This document shows, in pieces, positions 52,995-64,000 of a stretch of 64,000 nt of DNA; the stretch's first letter is position 1, and the number at the start of each line of letters is the position of its first letter. Position numbers and translations under genes: made by a program. The stretch is from contig JAHBZL010000016.1 of the NCBI GenBank assembly GCA_019635485.1, positions 1 through 64,000 of the forward strand, read 5' to 3'. The notes under the pieces were generated by a model. It saw nothing but the letters and a program-made list of their open reading frames with translations. It did not search any database and was not told the DNA's origin. This DNA is from Piscinibacter sp. (lineage in GTDB: Bacteria > Pseudomonadota > Gammaproteobacteria > Burkholderiales > Burkholderiaceae_C).

Positions 52995-53501
52995 TCAGCG
53001 GCCGCGGCGCCGTTCGTAGCGGTTGAAGCGGTAGGCGGTGCCGTCGGCACTGACGCGCGGCTCGCTGGACACGAGGCGGAACTCGTCGCGCGGCCAGTCG
53101 GGGAAGTGCACGTCGGCCGGCAGGTCGGCATCGATCTCCGTCAGCACCAGCTCGTCGGCGCGCGGCAGGGCCAGCGCATAGAGCTGCGCGCCGCCGATGA
53201 CGAAGACGAGCGGGGCCTCACGGCAGCGGCGCAGGGCCTCGTCCAGCGATGGCGCGGGCTCGGCCCCGGCGGCCTGCCAGTCCGGCTGGTGCGTGACGAC
53301 CACGTTGCGCCGTCCCGGCAACGGGCGGAAGCGATCGGGCAGCGAGTCCCAGGTCTTGCGGCCCATGATCACCGGGCAGCCCATCGTGACGCGGCGGAAG
53401 TGCTTCTGGTCCTCGCTCTCCTGCCAGACCAGGCCGCCGGCGTGACCGATGCCCCCGTTGCGGGCGACGGCGGCGATGACGGCGAGGATCGGGCGGCTCA
53501 T
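52995..53501 (-). CDS. folA: Dihydrofolate reductase
   Basis: A 168-aa DHFR that makes tetrahydrofolate. Typical segments are AVIAAVARNGGIGHAGGLVW (substrate and NADPH), the helix with the acidic residue, MGRKTWDSLPDRFRPLPGRRNVVVT, and VFVIGGAQLYALALPRADELVLTEI. The length is standard. The acidic active-site position falls in QESEDQKHFRRV. No thyA is seen in the window. Confidence 0.94.
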   Translation of the reverse strand: MSRPILAVIAAVARNGGIGHAGGLVWQESEDQKHFRRVTMGCPVIMGRKTWDSLPDRFRPLPGRRNVVVTHQPDWQAAGAEPAPSLDEALRRCREAPLVFVIGGAQLYALALPRADELVLTEIDADLPADVHFPDWPRDEFRLVSSEPRVSADGTAYRFNRYERRRGR

Positions 53502-53534
53502 GACGGCGATTGTCGCCGCCGCCGCTGTCCGTTT

Positions 53535-54212
53535 TCAGGACAGGGTGGCTGCCTCGCGCCCCGCATCCAGGTGGGCCCGCATCAGCGCCTGCGCGCGCCC
53601 GGCGTCGCGCTTCTCGAGCGCGGCGAGCAGGCGCCGGTGCTCCAGCAGCGAGGCCTCGATGCGACCCTGACGCAGCAGCGACTGGCGGCGGTTCAGCTTC
53701 ATCACCTTGCGCAGGTCCGCCACCAGCTGGATGCGCCAGCGGTTGTCGGCGATCTCCAGCAGGCGCAGGTGGAAGCGTTCGTTGGCGGCGAAGAAGCGGT
53801 CGCGGTCGTGCACGTTCGCTTCCAGCTCCGCATGGATGGCGCGCAGTTCGCGCAGCTCGTCGACGGTGGCGCGCTCCGCGGCCACCGAGGCCGCATCGCT
53901 CTCGAGCAGCGCGAGCAGGTGGAACACCTCCGACAGATCGCGCTCCGACACCTCGGTGACGTAGGCGCCGCGGCGCAGCTTCATCGTCACCAGGCCCTCG
54001 GCCGCCAGCACCTTCAGGGCCTCGCGCAGCGGCGTGCGGCTGATGCCGTACTCCGCGGCCAGCGCCTGTTCGTCGATCCAGCTGCCCGGGGCCAGCGCGT
54101 GCGCCAGGATGCGCTGCCGCAGGCGTTCGGCGACCTGCTCGTACAACGCGCGCTCGGCCAGGCGCGGGCCGGGGCGCGCGGGGGAGTCGAGGTCGGCGGT
54201 GCTGGCGGCCAT
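53535..54212 (-). CDS. GntR/FadR-type (FCD) regulator
   Basis: A 225-aa regulator with an N-terminal winged HTH ([66 protein letters not shown]) and a C-terminal FCD domain ([38 protein letters not shown]) with the metal/ligand His residues. Divergent from the propionyl-CoA pathway genes and probably their repressor, with a propionate-derived metabolite as ligand. Confidence 0.9.
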   Translation of the reverse strand: MAASTADLDSPARPGPRLAERALYEQVAERLRQRILAHALAPGSWIDEQALAAEYGISRTPLREALKVLAAEGLVTMKLRRGAYVTEVSERDLSEVFHLLALLESDAASVAAERATVDELRELRAIHAELEANVHDRDRFFAANERFHLRLLEIADNRWRIQLVADLRKVMKLNRRQSLLRQGRIEASLLEHRRLLAALEKRDAGRAQALMRAHLDAGREAATLS

Positions 54213-54249
54213 CGGGCTGAAAGCTGGACGAAAGCTGGTTACTGGAAGA

Positions 54250-54270
54250 TATAATTCAATTTTGAATTAT
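54250..54270 (+). promoter_or_regulatory. Operator and -10 between the GntR gene and the mutase gene
   Basis: ATAATTCAATTTTGAATTAT (54251-54270): 9-bp perfect arms around a 2-nt centre, in a region much AT-richer than its surroundings. TATAAT at 54250-54255 is a perfect -10 for the plus-strand cluster, so a bound GntR dimer would sit on the promoter. The -35 is not clear. About 43 nt upstream of the mutase ATG. Confidence 0.7.
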
Positions 54271-54312
54271 GGACGAGGCCCGAGCCGTCGTCCAGTCCCG
54301 CAGGAGAAGCGC

Positions 54313-56478
54313 ATGGGCCACGACGACCACACGGTGCCGAACTCGGAGGCGATCGCCCAATGGCAGAAGGCCGCGGCCAAGTCCGCACCCGGCGGGCGGC
54401 TCGAGGCGCTGGACTGGCACACGCCCGAGGGCATCGCCGTCAAGCCGCTGTACACCGCGCAGGACCTGAAGGGCCTGCCCTATGCCGACACGCTGCCCGG
54501 CATCGAGCCGTTCCTGCGCGGCCCGCAGGCGACGATGTACGCGGTGCGCCCGTGGACGATCCGCCAGTACGCCGGCTTCTCCACCGCCGAGGCCAGCAAC
54601 GACTTCTATCGCAAGGCACTGGCGGCCGGCGCGCAGGGCGTCAGCGTCGCCTTCGACCTGGCCACGCACCGCGGCTACGACAGCGACCATCCACGCGTGA
54701 CCGGCGATGTCGGCAAGGCCGGCGTGGCGATCGATTCGGTGGAGGACATGAAGATCCTGTTCGACGGCATCCCGCTCGACAAGGTCAGCGTGTCCATGAC
54801 GATGAACGGCGCGGTGCTGCCCGTGCTGGCCGGCTACGTCGTCGCGGCGGAGGAGCAGGGCGTCGCCCAGGCGCAGTTGAGCGGGACCATCCAGAACGAC
54901 ATCCTCAAGGAGTTCATGGTCCGCAACACCTACATCTTCCCGCCCGAGCCGTCGATGCGGGTGATCGGCGACATCATCGAGTACACGGCGAAGAACATGC
55001 CGAAGTTCAACTCGATCTCGATCTCCGGCTATCACATGCAGGAGGCGGGCGCGAACCAGGCGCTGGAACTCGCGTTCACGCTGGCCGACGGCAAGGAGTA
55101 CGTGAAGACCGCGCTGGCCAAGGGCCTGGATGTCGATGAGTTCGCCGGGCGCCTGAGCTTCTTCTGGGCGATCGGGATGAACTTCTACCTCGAGATCGCG
55201 AAGATGCGCGCGGCGCGCCTGCTGTGGTGGCGCATCATGAAGGGCTTCGGCCCGAAGAATCCGAAGAGCCTGATGCTGCGCACGCACTGCCAGACCTCGG
55301 GCTGGAGCCTGACCGAGCAGGACCCGTACAACAACGTCGTGCGCACCACGATCGAGGCCATGGCCGCGGTGTTCGGTGGCACGCAGAGCCTGCACACCAA
55401 CGCGCTCGACGAGGCGATCGCCCTGCCCACCGAGTTCAGCGCGCGCATCGCACGCAACACGCAGCTGATCATCCAGGAGGAGACGCACATCACCAATGTC
55501 GTCGACCCCTGGGCCGGCAGCTACCTGATGGAAAAGCTGACGCAGGAGATGGCCGACAAGGCCTGGGCCATCATCGAGGAGGTCGATGCGATGGGCGGCA
55601 TGGTCAAGGCCGTCGACTCGGGCTGGGCCAAGTTGAAGATCGAGGCCAGCGCCGCGGAGAAGCAGGCACGCATCGACGCCGGCAAGGACGTGATCGTCGG
55701 CGTCAACAAGTACAAGCTGGCCAAGGAGGATCCGATCGAGATCCTGGAGGTGGACAACCACGCGGTGCGCGAGAACCAGGTCCGGCGCCTGACCGCGCTG
55801 CGCGCCGCGCGCGATGCCGGCGCGGTGCGCGCGGCGCTTGACGCGCTGACGGCCTGTGCCGAGACTGGCAATGGGAACCTGCTCGACCTGAGCATCCGCG
55901 CGATCCGCGCGCGGGCGACGGTCGGCGAGGTCAGCGATGCGCTGGAGAAGGCCTGGGGGCGCCACCGCGCCGATACGCAGAAGGTGACCGGGGTGTACGC
56001 AGCCGCCTACGACAGTGCCGAGGGTTGGGAGAAGCTCCAGCGCGAGATCACCGCTTTCGCCGAGGAGCAGGGCCGCCGGCCGCGCGTGATGATCGCGAAG
56101 CTCGGACAGGACGGGCACGACCGCGGCGCGAAGGTCGTCGCGACCGCCTTCGCCGACCTCGGCTTCGACGTCGACATCGGGCCGCTGTTCCAGACCGCCG
56201 AGGAGTGCGCACGCCAGGCGATCGAGAACGATGTGCACGCGGTGGGTGTCAGCACGCTGGCCGCCGGCCACAAGACGCTGGTGCCGGAGATCATCGAATC
56301 ACTGAGGCAGCAGGGTGCGCAGGACATCATCGTGTTCGTCGGCGGCGTGATCCCGAAGCAGGACTACGACTTCCTCTACCAGGCCGGCGTGAAGGGCATC
56401 TACGGGCCCGGCACGCCGATCCCGGCGAGCGCGAAGGACGTGCTCGAGCAGATCAAGGCCCACCTCGCCAAGGCGTGA
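54313..56478 (+). CDS. scpA: Methylmalonyl-CoA mutase
   Basis: A 721-aa B12-dependent enzyme, the final step converting (R)-methylmalonyl-CoA to succinyl-CoA. The N-terminal barrel has [44 protein letters not shown], and [46 protein letters not shown]. The C-terminal cobalamin domain has [23 protein letters not shown] (DxHxxG). Single-chain (homodimeric) type. ATG at 54313 is preceded by AGGAG. Confidence 0.96.
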   Translation: MGHDDHTVPNSEAIAQWQKAAAKSAPGGRLEALDWHTPEGIAVKPLYTAQDLKGLPYADTLPGIEPFLRGPQATMYAVRPWTIRQYAGFSTAEASNDFYRKALAAGAQGVSVAFDLATHRGYDSDHPRVTGDVGKAGVAIDSVEDMKILFDGIPLDKVSVSMTMNGAVLPVLAGYVVAAEEQGVAQAQLSGTIQNDILKEFMVRNTYIFPPEPSMRVIGDIIEYTAKNMPKFNSISISGYHMQEAGANQALELAFTLADGKEYVKTALAKGLDVDEFAGRLSFFWAIGMNFYLEIAKMRAARLLWWRIMKGFGPKNPKSLMLRTHCQTSGWSLTEQDPYNNVVRTTIEAMAAVFGGTQSLHTNALDEAIALPTEFSARIARNTQLIIQEETHITNVVDPWAGSYLMEKLTQEMADKAWAIIEEVDAMGGMVKAVDSGWAKLKIEASAAEKQARIDAGKDVIVGVNKYKLAKEDPIEILEVDNHAVRENQVRRLTALRAARDAGAVRAALDALTACAETGNGNLLDLSIRAIRARATVGEVSDALEKAWGRHRADTQKVTGVYAAAYDSAEGWEKLQREITAFAEEQGRRPRVMIAKLGQDGHDRGAKVVATAFADLGFDVDIGPLFQTAEECARQAIENDVHAVGVSTLAAGHKTLVPEIIESLRQQGAQDIIVFVGGVIPKQDYDFLYQAGVKGIYGPGTPIPASAKDVLEQIKAHLAKA

Positions 56479-56485
56479 GACCTCT

Positions 56486-57484
56486 GTGAGCCTGCCCGCG
56501 GCGGACCAATCCCTTGCCGACGGCGTGCGCCGGCGCGAGCGGCGCGCGCTTGCCAAGGCCATCACGCTGCTGGAATCGACGCGGCCCGACCACCGCGCGC
56601 GCGCCGACGCGCTGCTCAACGACCTGCTGCCGGCCACCGGCGGCGCGGTGCGCCTGGGCATCTCTGGTGTGCCCGGGGTCGGCAAGTCGACCTTCATCGA
56701 GGCGCTTGGGCTGCACCTGATCGGGCAAGGCCATCGCGTCGCCGTGCTGGCGGTCGACCCGTCGTCCAGCGTCTCGGGGGGCTCGATCCTCGGCGACAAG
56801 ACGCGCATGGAACAGCTTTCCGTGCGGGAGGAAGCCTTCATCCGCCCCAGCCCGGCATCCGGCACGCTCGGCGGCGTGGCCGAGAAGACACGCGAGGTGC
56901 TGCTGCTGTGCGAAGCGGCGGGCTTCGACGTGGTGATCGTCGAGACCGTCGGTGTCGGCCAGAGCGAGACGGCCGTGGCCGGCATGACCGACCTGTTCGT
57001 GCTGCTGCAACTGCCCCATGCCGGCGACGACCTGCAGGCGATCAAGAAGGGCGTGATGGAACTGGCCGACCTGGTGGTCATCAACAAGGCCGACGTCGAC
57101 CCCGCCGCTGCGACGCGCGCGCAGGCCCAGATCACGAGCGCGCTGCGCCTGTTCAGCCAGCAGGGCAACCCGGCGCACGCCGCGGCCGCTGCCGTGATGC
57201 AGGCGAGCGCGCTGAAGAGCGAAGGCATCACTGCGTTCTGGGCGCTGGTGCTCCGGCACGTGCAGGCGCGACGCGATGCGGGCAGCTTCGAGGCGCGCCG
57301 GCGCCGCCAGGCGCTCGACTGGCTGTGGGACATCGTGCGCGGCCGGCTGCTGGCCGACTTCCGCACCCATCCGGCGGTGCGCGAGGCGCTGCCCGCCGCG
57401 CTCGCCGACGTGGCGGCGGCGCGCACGGCACCGTCGGCCGCCGCGCGGGCGCTGCTCAATCTCTTCGAAACGAACAATGCCTGA
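56486..57484 (+). CDS. meaB: MeaB/ArgK-family G-protein chaperone for the mutase
   Basis: A 332-aa GTPase that protects and reloads methylmalonyl-CoA mutase. The P-loop is [17 protein letters not shown], followed by [40 protein letters not shown] and [12 protein letters not shown] start 7 nt after the mutase stop. Commonly encoded next to the mutase. Confidence 0.94.
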   Translation: MSLPAADQSLADGVRRRERRALAKAITLLESTRPDHRARADALLNDLLPATGGAVRLGISGVPGVGKSTFIEALGLHLIGQGHRVAVLAVDPSSSVSGGSILGDKTRMEQLSVREEAFIRPSPASGTLGGVAEKTREVLLLCEAAGFDVVIVETVGVGQSETAVAGMTDLFVLLQLPHAGDDLQAIKKGVMELADLVVINKADVDPAAATRAQAQITSALRLFSQQGNPAHAAAAAVMQASALKSEGITAFWALVLRHVQARRDAGSFEARRRRQALDWLWDIVRGRLLADFRTHPAVREALPAALADVAAARTAPSAAARALLNLFETNNA

Positions 57485-57497
57485 GGAGGCTTGCACC

Positions 57498-59030
<1,533 letters not shown>

Positions 59031-59047
59031 GGGAGGAGGGGACCGCC

Positions 59048-61078
<2,031 letters not shown>

Positions 61079-61106
61079 GCCCGGCATCGCGCCGACGGAG
61101 GAATCC

Positions 61107-61577
61107 ATGAACAGGCCCTTCAAGGTCCTCGGCATCCAGCAGGTCGCGATCGGCAGCCTCGACAAGCAGCGCCTGAAGACACTCTGGGTCGACCGGCTCG
61201 GCCTCGAGGTGACCGGCACCTTCCGCTCCGAGCGCGAGAACGTCGACGAGGACATCTGCGCGATGGGCACCGGGCCGTTCAAGGTCGAGGTCGACCTGAT
61301 GCAGCCGCTCGACCCGGAGAAGAAGCCCGCGGTGCACGCCACGCCGCTGAACCACATCGGCCTGTGGATCGACGACCTGCCGAAGGCCGTCGAGTGGCTG
61401 GTCGCGAATGGCGTGCGCCTCGCGCCGGGCGGCATCCGCAAGGGGGCGGCCGGCTTCGACATCTGCTTCCTGCACCCGAAGGGCAGCGACGAGTTCCCGA
61501 TCGGCGGGGAGGGCGTGCTCATCGAACTGGTGCAGGCGCCGCCCGAGGTCGTCGAGGCCTTCGCTAAGATGGGCTGA
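61107..61577 (+). CDS. VOC-family protein, methylmalonyl-CoA epimerase-like
   Basis: A 156-aa VOC protein placed where methylmalonyl-CoA epimerase is expected, making (R)-methylmalonyl-CoA for the mutase. The predicted metal ligands are Q12, E61, H83 and E140. A Gln at the first site is the pattern of glyoxalase I (Q-E-H-E), while epimerases usually have His. The gene follows pccA by 28 nt and overlaps the deformylase start by 1 nt. It may be an epimerase variant or a lactoylglutathione-lyase-like enzyme. Confidence 0.7.
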   Translation: MNRPFKVLGIQQVAIGSLDKQRLKTLWVDRLGLEVTGTFRSERENVDEDICAMGTGPFKVEVDLMQPLDPEKKPAVHATPLNHIGLWIDDLPKAVEWLVANGVRLAPGGIRKGAAGFDICFLHPKGSDEFPIGGEGVLIELVQAPPEVVEAFAKMG

Positions 61578-62113
61578 TGGCCGTCCGAGAGATCCTGAAG
61601 ATGGGCGATGCGCGCCTGCTGCGTGTCGCCAAGCCGGTGCAGCAGTTCGATACCCTCGAGCTGCATGCACTGATCGCCGACCTGTTCGAGACCATGCGCG
61701 CGGTCGACGGCGCCGGGCTGGCTGCGCCGCAGATCGGCGTGGACCTGGCGCTGGTGATCTTCGGCTTCGCGAAGAACCACCGCTACCCGGACGCGCCGCC
61801 GGTGCCGGAGACGGTGCTGATCAACCCGACCATCGAACCGCTTTCCGACGACGAGGAAGAAGGCTGGGAGGGCTGCCTCTCCGTGCCCGGCCTGCGTGGC
61901 GTGGTACCGCGTTTCGCGCGCATCCGCTACACGGGCTTCGACGCGCGCGGCAGGCGCATCGAGCGCGAGGCCGAGGGCTTCCACGCGCGGGTCGTGCAGC
62001 ACGAGTGCGATCACCTGATCGGCAAGCTCTATCCGATGCGGGTGCGCGATTTCAGCCGGTTCGGCTTCACGAGCGTGCTGTTTCCGGAGCTGGACGCAGG
62101 CGCCGACGACTGA
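61577..62113 (+). CDS. def: Peptide deformylase
   Basis: A 178-aa metal-dependent deformylase that removes the N-formyl group of nascent proteins. The three motifs are [21 protein letters not shown] and QHECDHLIG, with metal ligands Cys and both His and the catalytic Glu. The C-terminus is a little longer than E. coli. Its start overlaps the VOC stop as TGATGG, so it may be transcribed with the propionate cluster. Confidence 0.94.
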   Translation: MAVREILKMGDARLLRVAKPVQQFDTLELHALIADLFETMRAVDGAGLAAPQIGVDLALVIFGFAKNHRYPDAPPVPETVLINPTIEPLSDDEEEGWEGCLSVPGLRGVVPRFARIRYTGFDARGRRIEREAEGFHARVVQHECDHLIGKLYPMRVRDFSRFGFTSVLFPELDAGADD

Positions 62114-62245
62114 GGCGGCTTGTAAAGCTGTGTGTCGAAAGCCGGCCGACGTCGTCCGTGGGCCGGTCGGCCGCGTTGCCGGAGCAGGGGTCGCGTTGCA
62201 ACTTCGGGCGCGGCCGGGACTCAGAACGACACACACGAGGCAACG

Positions 62246-64000
62246 ATGCGGACCTGCAGCCCCTTCGACCTGCCGGCCCGGCTGGCCCGGGCCCTGCTGT
62301 TCTCCCTGTTTGCGATGGGGTCGGCTGCGCTGACGACCGGCGCCGAGGCGACCACCGTCAGCACGGCGGAAGCCGAGGCCGACCCGCCCGGTCGCGTCGG
62401 CCGCATCGCCGACCTGCAGGGCCAGGTCTGGGTGTACCACCCGGCCGACGGCGACTGGATCGATGCCGAGCGCAACCGCCCGCTGACGACGGGCGACCGC
62501 CTGGCCACCGAGGCCGGCGGGCGCGCTGACGTGCGCATCGGCTCGACCACGCTGCGCCTGGATGCCGGCACCGAACTCGAGGTGCTGCGCCTGGACGACG
62601 ACCGCATCGACCTGCAACTGCACAGCGGCAGCCTGGCCGCCCGCCTGCGCAGCCGCGAGACCGTGCCGGAGTTCGCCGTGCACACGGGCGAGGGCCGCTT
62701 CACCGTGCAGCGCACGGGCCGCTACCGGTTCGACCGGCAGGACGAGGCCAGCCACGTGACGGTCTACAGCGGCCAGGCGCTCTACGAGGGCCAGGGCAGC
62801 GCGCTGACCGTCAACACCGGTCAGCGGGCGGAGTTCTGGATCGACGCCGCGAACGTCGCGCAGTACAGCCTCGTCGACCCGGTGCGCGACGCCTTCGCGG
62901 GCTGGAATGCCGAACGCGACCGCGCCGACGACCGCAGCGCCGCGACGCAGTACGTGTCGCCGGAGATGACCGGCGTCGAGGAACTGGACCGCTACGGTGC
63001 CTGGCAGCAGCACGACGAGTACGGCGCGCTGTGGGTGCCGCGGGTCGTGGCGCCGGGCTGGGCGCCGTACAGCACCGGGCGCTGGACCTGGGTCGCGCCA
63101 TGGGGCTGGACCTGGATCGACGAGGCGCCCTGGGGCTTCGCGCCCTTCCACTACGGGCGCTGGGTCTACGTCGGCAGCCGCTGGTGCTGGTCGCCGGGAC
63201 ACTTCGTGCGCCGCCCGGTCTATGCGCCCGCCCTGGTGGCGTGGATCGGCGGGCCACGCCTGTCGATCGGCATCAGCAGCGGCCCGGCGATCGGCTGGCT
63301 GCCGCTCGCGCCGCGCGAAGTCTACGTGCCGGGTTATCGGGTCACGCCGGGCTACCTGCGCAGCATCAACATCACGCACGTCGTCAACCTGACCAACGTG
63401 ACGACCATCGTCAACAACCCGCGCCAGGCGGTCATCGACCGCGACTACCAGAACCGCAAGTTCCCGCACGCGGTGACGGTGGTGCCGGCGTCGACCTTGA
63501 GCGCGCGGGCGGCCGTCGGCCCGGCCGCGCGGCCCTGGCGCGATGCGCCGGCATTGCGCGAGATGACCCGCCAGCCGGTGCGCGAGGCGGCGCTGCTGGC
63601 CGCGCCGCCGGCCGCCGTGACGACCTCGACACGGACGTTGTCGCCTGGCACGCCCGGCGCCCGACCGGGACTCCCTTCCGACATCCGGCGCGAGCGCGTG
63701 GTGCGGGACGAACGCGAAGGCGGCGACCCGCGGTTCGGCCGCGATGCACGCGGGGGACGCGATCTCCGCGAGGGACGTCGCGAGGATGGCCGAGGCGGAC
63801 GTGAGGGGCGCGACGGGCGCGATGGGGGGCGCGACGGGCGCGATGGCGACTTCTCTCGCCGGCCGGTCCCGGCCCGGCCCGGTGTCGCGCCCGAGGCGCC
63901 GCGGACCGCGGTGCGGGTGAGCCCGCTGCCGCAACCGGCTCCGGCGCCCGCACCCTCGCTGCTGGAACAGCAGCGCGAGGAGCGCAAGCGGGTGGCGCCG
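62246..64000 (+). CDS. FecR/DUF6600-type secreted protein, truncated by window end
   Basis: An open frame from ATG 62246 to the window edge (585 codons). It starts with a signal region (LARALLFSLFAMGSAALTTGAEA), then a FecR-like beta domain (RVGRIADLQGQVWVYHPADGDW, TTLRLDAGTELEVLRLDDDRIDLQL, VTVYSGQALYEG), and repeated aromatic Trp/Gly units (YGAWQQHDEYGALWVPR, YSTGRWTWVAPWGWTWIDEAPWGFAPFHYGRWVYVG) of the DUF6600 type. The C-terminus is an Arg/Gly/Asp-rich low-complexity tail with repeated GRDGRDG units. Likely a cell-envelope protein; its end lies outside the window. Confidence 0.85.
   Translation, partial: MRTCSPFDLPARLARALLFSLFAMGSAALTTGAEATTVSTAEAEADPPGRVGRIADLQGQVWVYHPADGDWIDAERNRPLTTGDRLATEAGGRADVRIGSTTLRLDAGTELEVLRLDDDRIDLQLHSGSLAARLRSRETVPEFAVHTGEGRFTVQRTGRYRFDRQDEASHVTVYSGQALYEGQGSALTVNTGQRAEFWIDAANVAQYSLVDPVRDAFAGWNAERDRADDRSAATQYVSPEMTGVEELDRYGAWQQHDEYGALWVPRVVAPGWAPYSTGRWTWVAPWGWTWIDEAPWGFAPFHYGRWVYVGSRWCWSPGHFVRRPVYAPALVAWIGGPRLSIGISSGPAIGWLPLAPREVYVPGYRVTPGYLRSINITHVVNLTNVTTIVNNPRQAVIDRDYQNRKFPHAVTVVPASTLSARAAVGPAARPWRDAPALREMTRQPVREAALLAAPPAAVTTSTRTLSPGTPGARPGLPSDIRRERVVRDEREGGDPRFGRDARGGRDLREGRREDGRGGREGRDGRDGGRDGRDGDFSRRPVPARPGVAPEAPRTAVRVSPLPQPAPAPAPSLLEQQREERKRVAP

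Noticed and set aside
54256-56271. Minus-strand open frame of 671 codons opposite the mutase gene
   Set aside because: Antisense shadow of the mutase; the plus frame has all catalytic motifs.
62130-62200. GC-rich stem-loop after def as a terminator
   Set aside because: CCGGCC...GGCCGG can pair, but the loop is long and no T-run follows.

Overview
The window comes from a high-GC beta-proteobacterium, most likely in the order Burkholderiales. This is inferred from the strongly GC-biased third codon positions, the three Bug-type (TctC-like) solute-binding proteins, and the propionyl-CoA carboxylase / methylmalonyl-CoA mutase cluster. No rRNA, tRNA or CRISPR was seen, so the species cannot be named.

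Layout. (1) 185-949: exonuclease III (xthA), taken as the left chromosomal flank. (2) About 1010-52250: a putative 51-kb integrative element. Its left end has a GGCTACCC/GCTACCC repeat cluster (1012-1032). Its right end has a matching cluster (52194-52226), directly beside a P4-type tyrosine recombinase (50821-52149) that reads inward. (3) About 52400-64000: chromosome again, with a DUF411 protein, dihydrofolate reductase, a GntR regulator facing a methylmalonyl-CoA mutase - MeaB - propionyl-CoA carboxylase beta/alpha - VOC - peptide deformylase cluster, and a FecR/DUF6600 protein cut by the window end.

Inside the element. After an antitoxin/RES-toxin pair (1299-2532) comes a compact F-type type IV secretion operon, all on the minus strand. 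Read 5' to 3' it runs traI-like, traD, DUF4400 protein, (accessory genes), 164-aa protein, lytic transglycosylase, OmpA-like lipoprotein, traA, L, E, K, B, dsbC, V, C, trbI, S26 peptidase, a small secreted protein, W, U, trbC, N, a small secreted protein, F, H, G. Placing dsbC between traB and traV, and traI directly before traD, matches the gonococcal-genetic-island style of F-type system. Genes are coupled by 4-14-nt overlaps along most of the operon. The relaxase-position protein keeps the TraI_2 (MobH) outline but appears to have lost its metal-binding histidines. No parA/parB, ssb or topB is present in the window.

Between traI and the integrase lies about 19 kb of metabolic cargo. It holds kdpABCDE (high-affinity K+ pump and its sensor-regulator), a KtrB/KtrA pair (second K+ uptake system), and a LysR-controlled catabolic operon (Bug, RraA-like aldolase, D-2-hydroxyacid dehydrogenase, cyclase/hydrolase, two more Bug proteins, SMP-30 lactonase). 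A ProQ/FinO-domain RNA-binding protein and a 161-bp MITE-like element lie next to the integrase. Whether the kdp/ktr/Bug block is true cargo, or chromosome trapped between two separate insertions, cannot be settled from this window alone. The single integrase and the like repeats at the two ends favour cargo.
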